Below are positions 34,705 through 43,288 of a stretch of DNA of 52,760 nucleotides, piece by piece. Source of the stretch: Pontibacter sp. E15-1 (lineage in GTDB: Bacteria; Bacteroidota; Bacteroidia; Cytophagales; Hymenobacteraceae). Position numbers and translations under genes: made by a program. The DNA lies in assembly GCF_022601975.1 (NCBI RefSeq), contig NZ_JAKVIR010000021.1, positions 1-52,760 on the forward strand, written 5' to 3'. Under the pieces are notes generated by a model. The model did not search any database, was not told where the DNA came from, and saw only the letters and a list, made by a program, of their open reading frames with translations. Each line of letters starts with the position of its first letter. Within the stretch, counting starts at the first letter, position 1.

Positions 34705-36336
34705 TTATACTACAAACCCAATCCCCTCCAGATTCTCGCGAATCCGCTTCTCCAGCAGGGCGCTTTCTTCAAACTGAGCGGCCAGTTCGGAGGTCAGCAA
34801 CTTCATCTTCTCTTCAAACGGAACACCGTCGTCTTCCTCGGCTTCGGAGCCTACGTAGCGGCCCGGCGAGAGCACGTAGTTGTTGGCAGCCACCTCGGCT
34901 AAGGTAGCGGCCTTGCAGAAGCCTTCAACATCGGTATAGCTGCCGCCCAAGTTGCGCCAGGTATGATAGGTGTCGGCAATGCGGGCCACGTCGGCATCTT
35001 CGAACACACGCAGGCGGCTGGCCATGGTGCCCATTTTGCGGGCATCAATGAAGAGGATCTCGTTTTTGCGCTCGCGGTGCTCGCCGTCGCGTCCGTCGCG
35101 GTTCTTGCTCAATATAAATATACAGGCTGGTATACCGGTGGTCAGGAACAGCTTGTCGGGCATCTGCACGATGCAGTCTAGCATTCCGTCTTTAATCATG
35201 TGCTCGCGCACGTTCTTTTCGCCGGCGCTTCCAGTGGTCATGGCGCCGTTGGCCATCACCACGCCCGCCGTGCCGCGCTCGCTCAGGTGCTGCCACAGCG
35301 TCTGGAACCACATGTAATTGGCGTTGCCGGGGGTGGTAAAGATATCTTTGGCCCCGAAGAGGCGCGGGTTGTTATCGGGTAGAGCTGTGGTGACTTTACT
35401 GATGTTGAACGGCGGGTTCATGAGGGCGTAGTCGGCCTTCAGGTCGGGGAAGCGGTCCTGCAGCAGCGAGTCACCCAGCTTCACGTCGAAGGAGAGGTTG
35501 CGCAGCAGCAGGTTCATTTTGCAGAGGCGCAGCGTGCCTTCGTAGCGCTCCTGCCCGTAAATGGAGATGTCGTTTTTGTCTCCGCCGTGCGCCTGCAAAA
35601 ACTTCAGGCTCTGCACAAACATACTACCCGAGCCGCAGGCCAGGTCCATGATGCGGCCCTTGAGCGGCTCCAGCATTTCCACGAGCAGCCGCACCACCGA
35701 GCCCGGCGTAAAGAACTGCCCCGCACCGGAGCCTTCGGCCATGGCAAACTTACCAATGTAGTACTCATACACGCGGCCGTAATTATCAGACTCGGGGTTG
35801 TTGATCTCGGAGAACTTCTCTTTGGAGAACAGGTTGATGAGCCCGGCCACCTGCGTAGGGGAGAGCTGGCTTTTCACGAAGATCGGCTCCAGCACACCTT
35901 TGTAGTCGGGGTTGCGCTTGGCCAGCAGCTCATCGAGCAGCACAAAGGCCTGGTCTACCTTCACTTTTATGTCGTCCTGCTCGGCATTCTCGCGCAGGTA
36001 CTCCCAGGTGGCTTGGTGGGGCAAACGGTACACGTTCTTTACCTGGTACTCCAGCTCGTCTTCGAGTACCAATGCCAGTTGCTGCTGTTGTTCTTCGGGT
36101 GTTAGAGACGCAAAATAGTGCGTCTCTACGGGGTCAGTGAAAAGGGATTGCTGCAGTTCCTGCTTGCGCAGTTCGTAGCGCTCACTCAGGTGCTTTACAA
36201 ACAGCAGCGAGAGCACGTAGTCTTTGTACTGGTTCTCGGCTACAGCGCCACGCAGCTCGTTGGCAGCATTCCAGAGTTCGTTTTCAAAATCTATATCCGC
36301 CTTTGCTTTGGCGGTGGGGGTGTTGTTAGTGGCCAT
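34705..36336 (-). CDS. hsdM: Type I DNA methyltransferase subunit HsdM
   Basis: A 543-aa N6-adenine methyltransferase subunit. An N-terminal helical domain with FVKHLSERYE (46-55) is followed by the AdoMet motif DLACGSG (231-237) and the catalytic NPPF (307-310). The frame is intact and of normal length. It is the first gene of a minus-strand defence island (hsdM, PutAbiC-like, DUF4917, RAYT element, hsdR). No hsdS gene is present anywhere in the window; without a specificity subunit HsdM should not find a target unless one is encoded elsewhere. Confidence 0.95.
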   Translation of the reverse strand: MATNNTPTAKAKADIDFENELWNAANELRGAVAENQYKDYVLSLLFVKHLSERYELRKQELQQSLFTDPVETHYFASLTPEEQQQQLALVLEDELEYQVKNVYRLPHQATWEYLRENAEQDDIKVKVDQAFVLLDELLAKRNPDYKGVLEPIFVKSQLSPTQVAGLINLFSKEKFSEINNPESDNYGRVYEYYIGKFAMAEGSGAGQFFTPGSVVRLLVEMLEPLKGRIMDLACGSGSMFVQSLKFLQAHGGDKNDISIYGQERYEGTLRLCKMNLLLRNLSFDVKLGDSLLQDRFPDLKADYALMNPPFNISKVTTALPDNNPRLFGAKDIFTTPGNANYMWFQTLWQHLSERGTAGVVMANGAMTTGSAGEKNVREHMIKDGMLDCIVQMPDKLFLTTGIPACIFILSKNRDGRDGEHRERKNEILFIDARKMGTMASRLRVFEDADVARIADTYHTWRNLGGSYTDVEGFCKAATLAEVAANNYVLSPGRYVGSEAEEDDGVPFEEKMKLLTSELAAQFEESALLEKRIRENLEGIGFVV

Positions 36337-36840
36337 GTAAGCTTGTAATCCATGTTAAAACAGAAGTACAAGGTATAGAAAATGGAAGAGAAATATATAT
36401 ATAATGCAAATTATTTATCCCTTCGTAGGGACAGGTCGCGACCTGTCCGAATCGTGCACAAGGTACATTATCTGAATCTGGGTTTTCGGGATGTATGGAG
36501 GAGCAGAGTGTTCTATAGCCAAGCTTGCCTGAATTTATACTTCTGATTGCATTGGCAGGCAGTCCTGGGGTCAGGTTATGGGGAGACTTGAAATCATAGC
36601 ATCCGTTTTATTGCAGGCCATGCGTATTGGTGCGGTAACCATTTTGTTTTAGGCTCAGGTTTGTTGCGCGGACAGGTCGCGACCTGTCCCTACGAAGGAA
36701 CGTATTTGTGGTGTGAATTTTTGGAATCTGGTAGCCATGGCGTTCGCATTCGCCATGAGGTTCTTTAGGGCAAGTGCGAATGCTGCGGGGGCATGATATC
36801 CTGTTGGTCCTTACATCCTGAAAACCCTGATTCTGACAAT
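36337..36840. other. 504-bp gap between hsdM and mnmE with inverted REP-like palindromes
   Basis: Holds the inverted pair at 36421-36697 and a weaker palindrome with ATGGCG / CGCCAT arms near 36738-36757. An 82-codon minus-strand frame (36608-36856) runs through the palindromes and is not a credible gene. Confidence 0.7.
36421..36697. repeat. Inverted pair of 28-bp units, each with a 20-bp perfect palindrome
   Basis: Units at 36421-36448 and 36670-36697 are exact reverse complements. Each contains GGACAGGTCGCGACCTGTCC, or its equivalent with the adjoining base, plus a CTTCGTAG flank on the outer side. The 221-bp interior has no recognisable gene. The pair resembles a small MITE or REP doublet. 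Confidence 0.85.
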
Positions 36841-38220
36841 TTATTTGCCGATGCAAAACTTCGTAAAAATATTATCGAGCAAATCATCTGTGGTAATCTC
36901 CCCGGTAATTTCCCCTAAGCTATACAGTGCCCGGCGTATATCGGCGGCTACCAGATCGCCGCTCATACCCAGGGCAAGGCCGTTCAGCACATCATCCAGT
37001 GCAGCGTATGTTTTGTTGAGGCTGTCTACGTGGCGGAGGTTGGTGACGATGGTGTGTTGCTGCACGTTCAGCTTACCCAGGTTCACCTTCTCCACTAATC
37101 CCTGCTTCAGTTCCTCCAGGTGAGCCCCTTTGGCGGCAGAAATTGTGAGCAAACCTTCTATACTGTCAAACGCTTTCAGTTTTCCCGGCGTGGCCTGGTC
37201 TATTTTGTTGGCTACGGCTACAATAGGCATTTTCTTTGGGTTCAGCCTGTCCAACTCAGCCTGCACTTCTTCGGCCGTTACTTCGGTTATGTCGAAAAGG
37301 TAAATGATGAGCGACGACTGGCTGAGTTTCTGCATGGTGCGCTCCACGCCTAATGCCTCCACTTTATCCGTTGTCTCGCGCAGGCCAGCCGTGTCGATGA
37401 AGCGGAAGGTGATGCCCGAAATGTTGATCTCATCTTCGATGAAGTCGCGGGTGGTGCCCGGCACATCGGACACGATGGCTTTCTCTTCGTTCAGCAGCTT
37501 GTTTAGCAGCGTGGATTTGCCGGCGTTAGGCTTGCCCACAATCACGGTCGGGACGCCGTTCTTGATCACGTTGCCCAGCTCAAACGACTTCAGCAACTCC
37601 CGGATAATTCCCTGTATGTGCAGGATGAGGGTGCGCAGCTGCTCACGGTCAGCGAATTCGACATCCTCCTCGCCAAAGTCCAGCTCCAATTCTATCATCG
37701 AGGCAAAATGCACCAGTTCTCCGCGCAGCCGTTTTATTTCCTGCGAAAACCCGCCGCGCATCTGCTTCATCGCCACTTCGTGCGAGAGGGCTGAGTCGGA
37801 GGCAATGAGGTCAGCCACGGCCTCGGCTTGTGCCAGGTCAAACTGACCGTTCAGGAAGGCGCGTTTTGTAAATTCTCCGGCGTTGGCCAGACGGGCACCG
37901 TGCTTCAGCAGGAGCTGCATGATTTGCTGCACGATAAAGTCGGAGCCATGGCAGGAAATCTCCACCACATGCTCTTTGGTATAGGAGTGAGGCCCCATAA
38001 AAAGCGACACCAGCACTTCGTCCAAAACCTTGTCCGCGTCGCGGATGGTGCCGAAGTGGATGGTATGGCTTGCCTGAGTCGTAAGGTCCTTTCCCTTAAA
38101 AACGGTATTGGTGATGGTGATGGCCTCCGGGCCTGACAATCGGATGACGGCAATGGCTCCCACACCGGGGGCTGTAGCAACCGCGACAATGGTATCGTTG
38201 GAGAAATGGTGGTTTATCAA
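36841..38220 (-). CDS. mnmE: tRNA modification GTPase MnmE
   Basis: A 459-aa MnmE (TrmE), full length. An N-terminal tetrahydrofolate-binding domain is followed by a helical domain carrying an inserted G domain: GKPNAGKS (229-236), DVPGTTRD, DTAGLRE and the ANKID specificity motif. It ends in FCIGK, the C-x-G-K motif needed for catalysis. With MnmG it makes the cmnm5 modification of wobble uridines in some tRNAs. A TAAATTTG -7 box lies 30 bp upstream. It has no obvious operon partner. Confidence 0.98.
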   Translation of the reverse strand: MINHHFSNDTIVAVATAPGVGAIAVIRLSGPEAITITNTVFKGKDLTTQASHTIHFGTIRDADKVLDEVLVSLFMGPHSYTKEHVVEISCHGSDFIVQQIMQLLLKHGARLANAGEFTKRAFLNGQFDLAQAEAVADLIASDSALSHEVAMKQMRGGFSQEIKRLRGELVHFASMIELELDFGEEDVEFADREQLRTLILHIQGIIRELLKSFELGNVIKNGVPTVIVGKPNAGKSTLLNKLLNEEKAIVSDVPGTTRDFIEDEINISGITFRFIDTAGLRETTDKVEALGVERTMQKLSQSSLIIYLFDITEVTAEEVQAELDRLNPKKMPIVAVANKIDQATPGKLKAFDSIEGLLTISAAKGAHLEELKQGLVEKVNLGKLNVQQHTIVTNLRHVDSLNKTYAALDDVLNGLALGMSGDLVAADIRRALYSLGEITGEITTDDLLDNIFTKFCIGK

Positions 38221-38249
38221 AACAGTAAATTTTTGCTGTATGCAATGCG

Positions 38250-38257
38250 CAAATTTA
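38250..38257 (-). promoter_or_regulatory. Bacteroidota -7 box (TAAATTTG) before mnmE
   Basis: TAnnTTTG match on the minus strand, 30 bp upstream of the mnmE start. Confidence 0.5.
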
Positions 38258-38318
38258 CAATTTTAATAGGGGATATAATAGGGGAGTTTCCGGTTGATGT
38301 TTGAAGCAGCTTTCCCGA

Positions 38319-38360
38319 GTCCAACCACCCCCGGCCCCTCCTTGGCTAAGGAGGGGCGTT
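38319..38360. repeat. Dispersed G-rich palindromic repeat, copy 9
   Basis: TCCAACCACCCCCGG lead, then a GCCCCTCCTTGGCTAAGGAG core ending GGGC. Confidence 0.85.
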
Positions 38361-38481
38361 TTATTACTTCTTAAACCGTAGTAGCACTTAACTTGAGTTT
38401 ATACCTAGATCAGCAAAATGAAAAGTCTGTCTTGTTACTAGGTACACTATAAAGCGTGAAGCTTGCCATAGTTTAAGCAAA

Positions 38482-38555
38482 CGCCCCTCCTTAGACAAGC
38501 GAGAACGCGAGTTCGAAGCTTGCGAGCGTAGCTCTGAGGGGCAGGGGTGGTTGGA
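38482..38555. repeat. Dispersed G-rich palindromic repeat, copy 10, with an expanded loop
   Basis: CGCCCCTCCTTAGACAAG starts like other copies, but a ~35-bp extra segment containing a second palindromic sequence (GCGAGTTCGAAGCTTGCGAGC) fills the loop before GAGGGGCAGGGGTGGTTGG. It looks like a nested insertion or loop expansion. Confidence 0.75.
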
Positions 38556-38572
38556 TTAGGGAAATGTAAAGC

Positions 38573-39178
38573 CTACTTCGCCTGCTTCTCAAACTCTTTC
38601 CACGACATGTTCTGGTGGTAATTCTCGCCGAAATATTTCAGGATCTGGGTCATGTTTTTCGCATCGAGATAGCCAGGAACAGGGGAGAGCATGCCCAGTT
38701 CTTCGTCCAGGAAAACGGTGGTCGGGAAACTCAGCTGGCCGTTTAGCAGGGCCACTGCCAGTTCATGCGATTTGTACTCGGGTTTGTAGTTGAACGTCTG
38801 GCCTTTGATGGAAATGGGCTCTGTTCCCTCCGCATCCAGTTTCACAGCATAGAAATGCTGGTTGATGAGCGCGGCCACCCCCGGGTCGGTAAAGGTCTCC
38901 TTGTCCATCTTTTTGCACCAGCCGCACCAGTCGGTGTATACATCCACCAGCACTTTGCGGGGCTCGCGTTTCATGCGGGCTTCCGCCTGCTCTATCGTGA
39001 GCCATTTGATTTTCTCTGATGGATTTGGTGAATCAGCTCTTGCGTTCACAACTGTAACACTGCTAGACTGCTGCATCTCATGAGCAGCTGCATTTGACGT
39101 TGTGGCTGATGTGTACTTATTACAAGAACCAAGCGAGAGCAGTGCTAGAAAAGGAAGTATGGATAGTTTAGGAAACAT
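38573..39178 (-). CDS. Thioredoxin-fold lipoprotein
   Basis: Starting at the ATG at 39178 gives 201 aa beginning MFPKLSILPFLALLSLGSC, a lipoprotein signal peptide with lipobox LSLGSC; a start 39 bp upstream would bury it and is rejected. The thioredoxin-like domain carries CGWC (85-88) in TDWCGWCKKMDKETF, followed by FPTTVFLDEE with the cis-Pro region. Likely a periplasmic, membrane-tethered thiol reductase or folding factor. It follows the metal ABC operon with a 63-bp gap in the same direction and could be co-transcribed. Confidence 0.88.
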   Translation of the reverse strand: MFPKLSILPFLALLSLGSCNKYTSATTSNAAAHEMQQSSSVTVVNARADSPNPSEKIKWLTIEQAEARMKREPRKVLVDVYTDWCGWCKKMDKETFTDPGVAALINQHFYAVKLDAEGTEPISIKGQTFNYKPEYKSHELAVALLNGQLSFPTTVFLDEELGMLSPVPGYLDAKNMTQILKYFGENYHQNMSWKEFEKQAK

Positions 39179-39241
39179 GTCTTTTCTGAAATTTGAATAC
39201 ATTATTTGCAACACCAATAGCCAATTTAAGTTTCTTGTGTC

Positions 39242-40120
39242 TTAATGTTGTACAGGTTGCACAAGCTTTCTGTTGATCAGGATTCCCCGTGATGGAGAGA
39301 AAAGGAAAGCTAGTAAAAATTCAACACCTGTTATGGTAGCAATTGCACCAGCTATAGAACCATCCATCCAAACAGCCAGATAGTATCCTGCAAAGGAGGC
39401 TATTATACCTAGAGCAACAGACAGAACCAGCATGGTTTTGAAGTTATCAGTTAAGAGATATGCCGTAGCTGGAGGGGCAACCAGTAACGCTACCACAAGT
39501 ATAGCGCCAACCGATTCGAATGAGGCGACCGTGGTTAACGAAACCGCCGTCATGAGCAGGTAGTACCAAAGCGATGTGGATACGCCAATAGCGGCTGCAT
39601 AACCAGAGTCGAATGCTGTCAGGAAAAGCTCTTTGTAGCCAAATAGGATAAAGGCAATGATGAGAATCGTAACAAATCCTATGGTCCAGACTGTGCGTGG
39701 GCCAAGGCTGAGGCCACCTTCCGTTATCCATAAATCCAGCGGTACGTATGCTATCTCACCGTATAAAACGCAGTCCTGGTCCAGATCAACCTGCCCGGCA
39801 AATACCGAGATTAGTATAATGCCAATGGCAAATAACCAGGTAAATGTTACACCAATGGCTGCGTCAGATTGCACCCGGGCATATTTGTGGAAGAACTCGA
39901 TCAGGAAAGTGGTTAGCACTCCTAATAGACCTGCACCGATAATCATTGGCACTGAATCGCGGGAGCCTGTAAGTAAAAAGGCAATCACAATGCCTGGCAG
40001 CACGGCATGCGAGATGGCGTCACCAATCATTGCCATCCGGCGCAAAATCAGGTAGCAGCCAAGCAAACTACAGCACGTAGCTACCAACGAACCAGTTAAT
40101 ATAATCCAGAATGCGTTCAT
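39242..40120 (-). CDS. Metal ABC transporter permease (ZnuB/MntB family)
   Basis: A 292-aa ABC-3-family permease with about eight or nine membrane helices. The segment RRMAMIGDAISHAVLPGIVIAFL (28-50) is the family's EAA-like coupling region. It forms a heteromeric pore with the preceding permease-DtxR fusion and is fed by the ATPase at 41.5-42.3 kb. Substrates of such systems are Mn, Zn or Fe; the sequence alone does not decide. The operon has a visibly lower GC than mnmE and fabH. Confidence 0.92.
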   Translation of the reverse strand: MNAFWIILTGSLVATCCSLLGCYLILRRMAMIGDAISHAVLPGIVIAFLLTGSRDSVPMIIGAGLLGVLTTFLIEFFHKYARVQSDAAIGVTFTWLFAIGIILISVFAGQVDLDQDCVLYGEIAYVPLDLWITEGGLSLGPRTVWTIGFVTILIIAFILFGYKELFLTAFDSGYAAAIGVSTSLWYYLLMTAVSLTTVASFESVGAILVVALLVAPPATAYLLTDNFKTMLVLSVALGIIASFAGYYLAVWMDGSIAGAIATITGVEFLLAFLFSPSRGILINRKLVQPVQH

Positions 40121-40200
40121 GTTACTTTAATTTTGCCTTGTTGATTTTAAGCTGCACATCAATTTTAACCTACCGGAGATGCTTTACTAACTTAGAACTA

Positions 40201-41484
40201 TCAAGGTATTTTAGAGCTGTGTGGGTCCAGTATCGGGAAGTTTAGTTCTACCAATAGCCGCTTCTCCAGTTCGGGTGTAATAATATGTTCGATGGTTTCT
40301 GCGTCTTCATGCACGTGGTCAGAGGCCAAGTGTAAATATTGCGTAAGGTATAATTCCCATAACCTGTGAAGTCTAACGACTCTTCTACCTCGGGTTATAC
40401 CCTCAGCAGTTAAAACCCAACCGTCCTTTATTTTTTCCAGATATCCCTGCGACTTTAATTTCGCCAATCCTGAAGCAGCTTCTTTTACCGGAAAAGAGCG
40501 TTTATCCAGCAACTCGTGCATGGGGCGCGGTGTATGAAAATCCTGCTTGTTTTCGCTAAGCTGGTATAGTAGTTTTAAGAGGTTTTCCTCTAGTATCCGT
40601 TTCTTGTTCAGGCGTTGGCGCACGATGCGGGCTATCCAACCTTTGTTAGGAGCAAAGGCAAAGGAGAAGGTCGCGATAAGAGACACAATTAAAACAATCC
40701 ATGGCCCGGTAGGCATAGCAGGGGCAGTGTATGATACAAAAGCGCCTGAAACACCTGAGATGGCACCTATAACCGCTGCCAACACCAACATCACCCCAAG
40801 TTTGTCTGTCCAGAAACGGGCTGCCGCCGCAGGTGTAATAAGCATCGCCGCCATAAGCACAACCCCCACAGCCTGAATGCCAACTACCACAGCCAGAACA
40901 GTAAGTGTCGTTAACAGTAGCTCTAACCCTCTTACCGGAAAGCCAATAGTTTTGGCATATACCTCATCAAAGCATAGCAGCTTTAGCTCTTTGTAAAAAA
41001 CCACAGTGGCAGTTAGCAGCAATACAGCAACTATACTGAAGATGATCAGGTCTTCGCCAACAAGCGATGCGGCATTACCAAACAAGAACTTATCTAAACC
41101 ACTTTGCGCTGCATTACCCGAGTGCTGAATGGAGGTAAGCAAAAGTATACCTATCCCGAAGAAAACAGATAAGACCAAACCGATAGCTGTGTCTTCTTTA
41201 ATGCGCGACTTTGCTGTGATAAAATCAATGATGATAAGGGATAACCATCCCGTTATAAACGCGCCAATTAAAAGTATAAGTGGGTTTTTAGTGCCCGAAA
41301 GTATAAACGCAAGGCATACACCGGGTAATACGGCATGGGCCACGGCATCGCCGACCAATGCCCGTTTGCGGAGTAACGTAAAACAACCTACCACAGCAGA
41401 GCTTCCAGCCAGCAGCACTGAGCCTAGTGTTACGAAACGAACATTAGCATCGGCAAAGGAGAAGAATTCAAAAAATTCCTTCAT
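40201..41484 (-). CDS. Metal ABC transporter permease fused to a C-terminal DtxR-like domain
   Basis: A 427-aa protein. The first ~280 residues are an ABC-3 permease (RKRALVGDAVAHAVLPGVCL near 39-58). Residues about 295-425 form a DtxR/MntR-type winged helix and dimerisation domain: PVKEAASGLAKLKSQGYLEK, ITRGRRVVRLHRLWELYL, and HVHEDAETIEHIITPELEKRL with metal-ligand-like His/Glu. The regulatory part would lie in the cytoplasm and may sense the imported metal directly. No frame break or internal start separates the domains. This fusion occurs in some Bacteroidota; what it does is not settled. Confidence 0.9.
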   Translation of the reverse strand: MKEFFEFFSFADANVRFVTLGSVLLAGSSAVVGCFTLLRKRALVGDAVAHAVLPGVCLAFILSGTKNPLILLIGAFITGWLSLIIIDFITAKSRIKEDTAIGLVLSVFFGIGILLLTSIQHSGNAAQSGLDKFLFGNAASLVGEDLIIFSIVAVLLLTATVVFYKELKLLCFDEVYAKTIGFPVRGLELLLTTLTVLAVVVGIQAVGVVLMAAMLITPAAAARFWTDKLGVMLVLAAVIGAISGVSGAFVSYTAPAMPTGPWIVLIVSLIATFSFAFAPNKGWIARIVRQRLNKKRILEENLLKLLYQLSENKQDFHTPRPMHELLDKRSFPVKEAASGLAKLKSQGYLEKIKDGWVLTAEGITRGRRVVRLHRLWELYLTQYLHLASDHVHEDAETIEHIITPELEKRLLVELNFPILDPHSSKIP

Positions 41485-41535
41485 GGGGTTATTTAAAAGT
41501 GAAGCTTTAAGATGCAGGTGATACTATATGCATTA

Positions 41536-42330
41536 TTACCTCTGTTTCTCTCTCGACGGAAATTCCTGTTTCTGAAGTAGGTCGCCTACTTTGCTTAAAA
41601 CAGTTAATTTACCGCCATACGTTTGTTCCAGTAATTCTTGCGTAAGCACTTTCTCTGTTGGTCCGGAGCCTACCAGTCGCATGTTCAGTAATACTACCCA
41701 GTCGAAGTAATCGGCTGCGGATTGCAGGTCATGGTGAACCACAATAACCGTTTTGCCCTGGTCTCGCATAGTGCGAAGCAATTCTATAATAGCTGTTTCG
41801 GTAGCGATATCTACACCGGCAAAGGGCTCATCCATAAAGTATAGATCAGCATTTTGTGCTAAAGCCCTTGCCAGGAAAACACGCTGTTGCTGTCCGCCTG
41901 ATAATTGGGATATCTGGCGTTGCGCGTAAGATTGCATCCCCACTTTCTCCAGTGCTTCCATGGCCGCATCTTTATCAGCCTTTCGCGGCCTGCTAAAAAG
42001 CCCAAGGTTTCCGTAGCGGCCCATAAGTACCACATCAAAAACCGAGGCCGGAAAATCCCAGTCTACAGATTCACGTTGCGGCACATAGCTTATTCTTTTT
42101 CGGACTTCATTAATGGGCTTATCGAAAATGCGCACATAACCGCTACCCGTAGGCAGCAGGTCCATCATCGCTTTGATGAGTGTGGATTTACCAGCACCGT
42201 TAGGGCCAATGACGCCTACCAACGAGCCGGCAGGTATCGTCAGGTCTATTCCCCATAAAACGGGCTTGCGATCATAACTTACTGTCAGGTCGTGTACTTC
42301 TACAACAGGATTATCTACTTGGAGTATCAT
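41536..42330 (-). CDS. Metal ABC transporter ATP-binding protein
   Basis: A 264-aa ABC ATPase with Walker A GPNGAGKST (41-49), signature LSGGQQQRV near 143, Walker B LYFMDEP and the H-loop VVHHD near 198. It belongs to the MntB/ZnuC-type group by neighbourhood. Its start lies 3 bp after the stop of the binding-protein gene, and the permease-DtxR fusion gene follows after 51 bp. Confidence 0.95.
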   Translation of the reverse strand: MILQVDNPVVEVHDLTVSYDRKPVLWGIDLTIPAGSLVGVIGPNGAGKSTLIKAMMDLLPTGSGYVRIFDKPINEVRKRISYVPQRESVDWDFPASVFDVVLMGRYGNLGLFSRPRKADKDAAMEALEKVGMQSYAQRQISQLSGGQQQRVFLARALAQNADLYFMDEPFAGVDIATETAIIELLRTMRDQGKTVIVVHHDLQSAADYFDWVVLLNMRLVGSGPTEKVLTQELLEQTYGGKLTVLSKVGDLLQKQEFPSREKQR

Positions 42331-42333
42331 GGC

Positions 42334-43269
42334 TTATTTTAAAGAAGATACAATGGTGTTCACGTTGTGGCGAACCATTCCGATATAGGTGCCCTCTGGA
42401 GTGCCGTCTTCGCCTAAGGCATCGGAATATAAAGTGCCGCCAATTTTAACGTTGTGGCCTTTTTGCTCACTACCTATAACTACAGCCTCAATAGCCTTCG
42501 GCGAAACCGATGACTCTACAAACACAGCCTTAATCTTATTCTGTGCAATATAGTTTACCAAAGAGGCCACATCCTGCAAACCAAATTCAGACACAGTTGA
42601 AATGCCTTGCAGGCCCCGCACATCTATTTTATAAGCATCTCCGAAATACCCAAAAGCATCGTGTGCTGTAATTAGTATGCGTTGGTTTTCAGGGATAGAG
42701 GCAATTTCCTGGCTTACCCACTGGTTTAATTCGTCTAACTGTTTCAGGTAGGCGGCTGAGTTTTGTTTGTAAACAGCTGCGTTAGCAGGGTCCTTTTTTT
42801 GAAATTCTTCGCTTAAGTGCTGTACAACTTCTTTCCAAAGCATAACATCAAACCAGATGTGCGGGTCATGGCTATCCTGAAACTGTGGCGAACGTCTTAA
42901 TTTATCTTCCGCTATACTTTCTGCTCCGGCCAACACTGTTTTCTGTCTGCTAAGCTTCTCCAGAACTTCTCCCATTTTACCCTCCAGATGTAGGCCATTA
43001 TATACCACAACATCCGCATTGGTGAGCTTTTGAAGATCACCTTGTGTGGCTTTGTATAAGTGCGGATCTACACCGCTGCCCATAATGGCTTCTACATCAG
43101 CTGCATCTCCAATAATATTAACAACGGCATCTTTCAGAATACTGGTAGTGGTTACAATTTTCATTCGTTCACCTGTTTGTACCGCGCCTTTGTCTTCGGT
43201 TTGGGTGCAGGCCGAAGTAAACAGCGCTAGTAAGGCAAAAAATGAAAATAGAAGTTGGGTGAATCTCAT
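42334..43269 (-). CDS. Metal ABC transporter substrate-binding lipoprotein (TroA/ZnuA cluster A-I)
   Basis: A 311-aa lipoprotein; the lipobox is FTSAC with Cys near 21. Metal ligands typical of the family are visible: His in GVDPHLYKAT, His in DPHIWFDV, His in TAHDAFGYFG and an acidic residue near DALGEDG. There is no long His-rich loop, a feature common in Zn-specific ZnuA, so Mn or Fe is somewhat more likely. It lies between the regulator and ATPase genes with gaps of 19 and 3 bp. Confidence 0.93.
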   Translation of the reverse strand: MRFTQLLFSFFALLALFTSACTQTEDKGAVQTGERMKIVTTTSILKDAVVNIIGDAADVEAIMGSGVDPHLYKATQGDLQKLTNADVVVYNGLHLEGKMGEVLEKLSRQKTVLAGAESIAEDKLRRSPQFQDSHDPHIWFDVMLWKEVVQHLSEEFQKKDPANAAVYKQNSAAYLKQLDELNQWVSQEIASIPENQRILITAHDAFGYFGDAYKIDVRGLQGISTVSEFGLQDVASLVNYIAQNKIKAVFVESSVSPKAIEAVVIGSEQKGHNVKIGGTLYSDALGEDGTPEGTYIGMVRHNVNTIVSSLK

Positions 43270-43288
43270 GGTTAGTTGAAAAGTACTG

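Larger units (their letters stand above)
38221..38572. other. 352-bp gap with two G-rich repeats
   Basis: Contains the mnmE -7 box and copies 9 and 10 of the G-rich repeat. No gene supported. Confidence 0.7.

Noticed and set aside
36608..36856. 82-codon minus-strand frame between hsdM and mnmE
   Set aside because: Runs through the GGACAGGTCGCGACC palindrome; Arg/Thr/Asn-rich without protein-like features.
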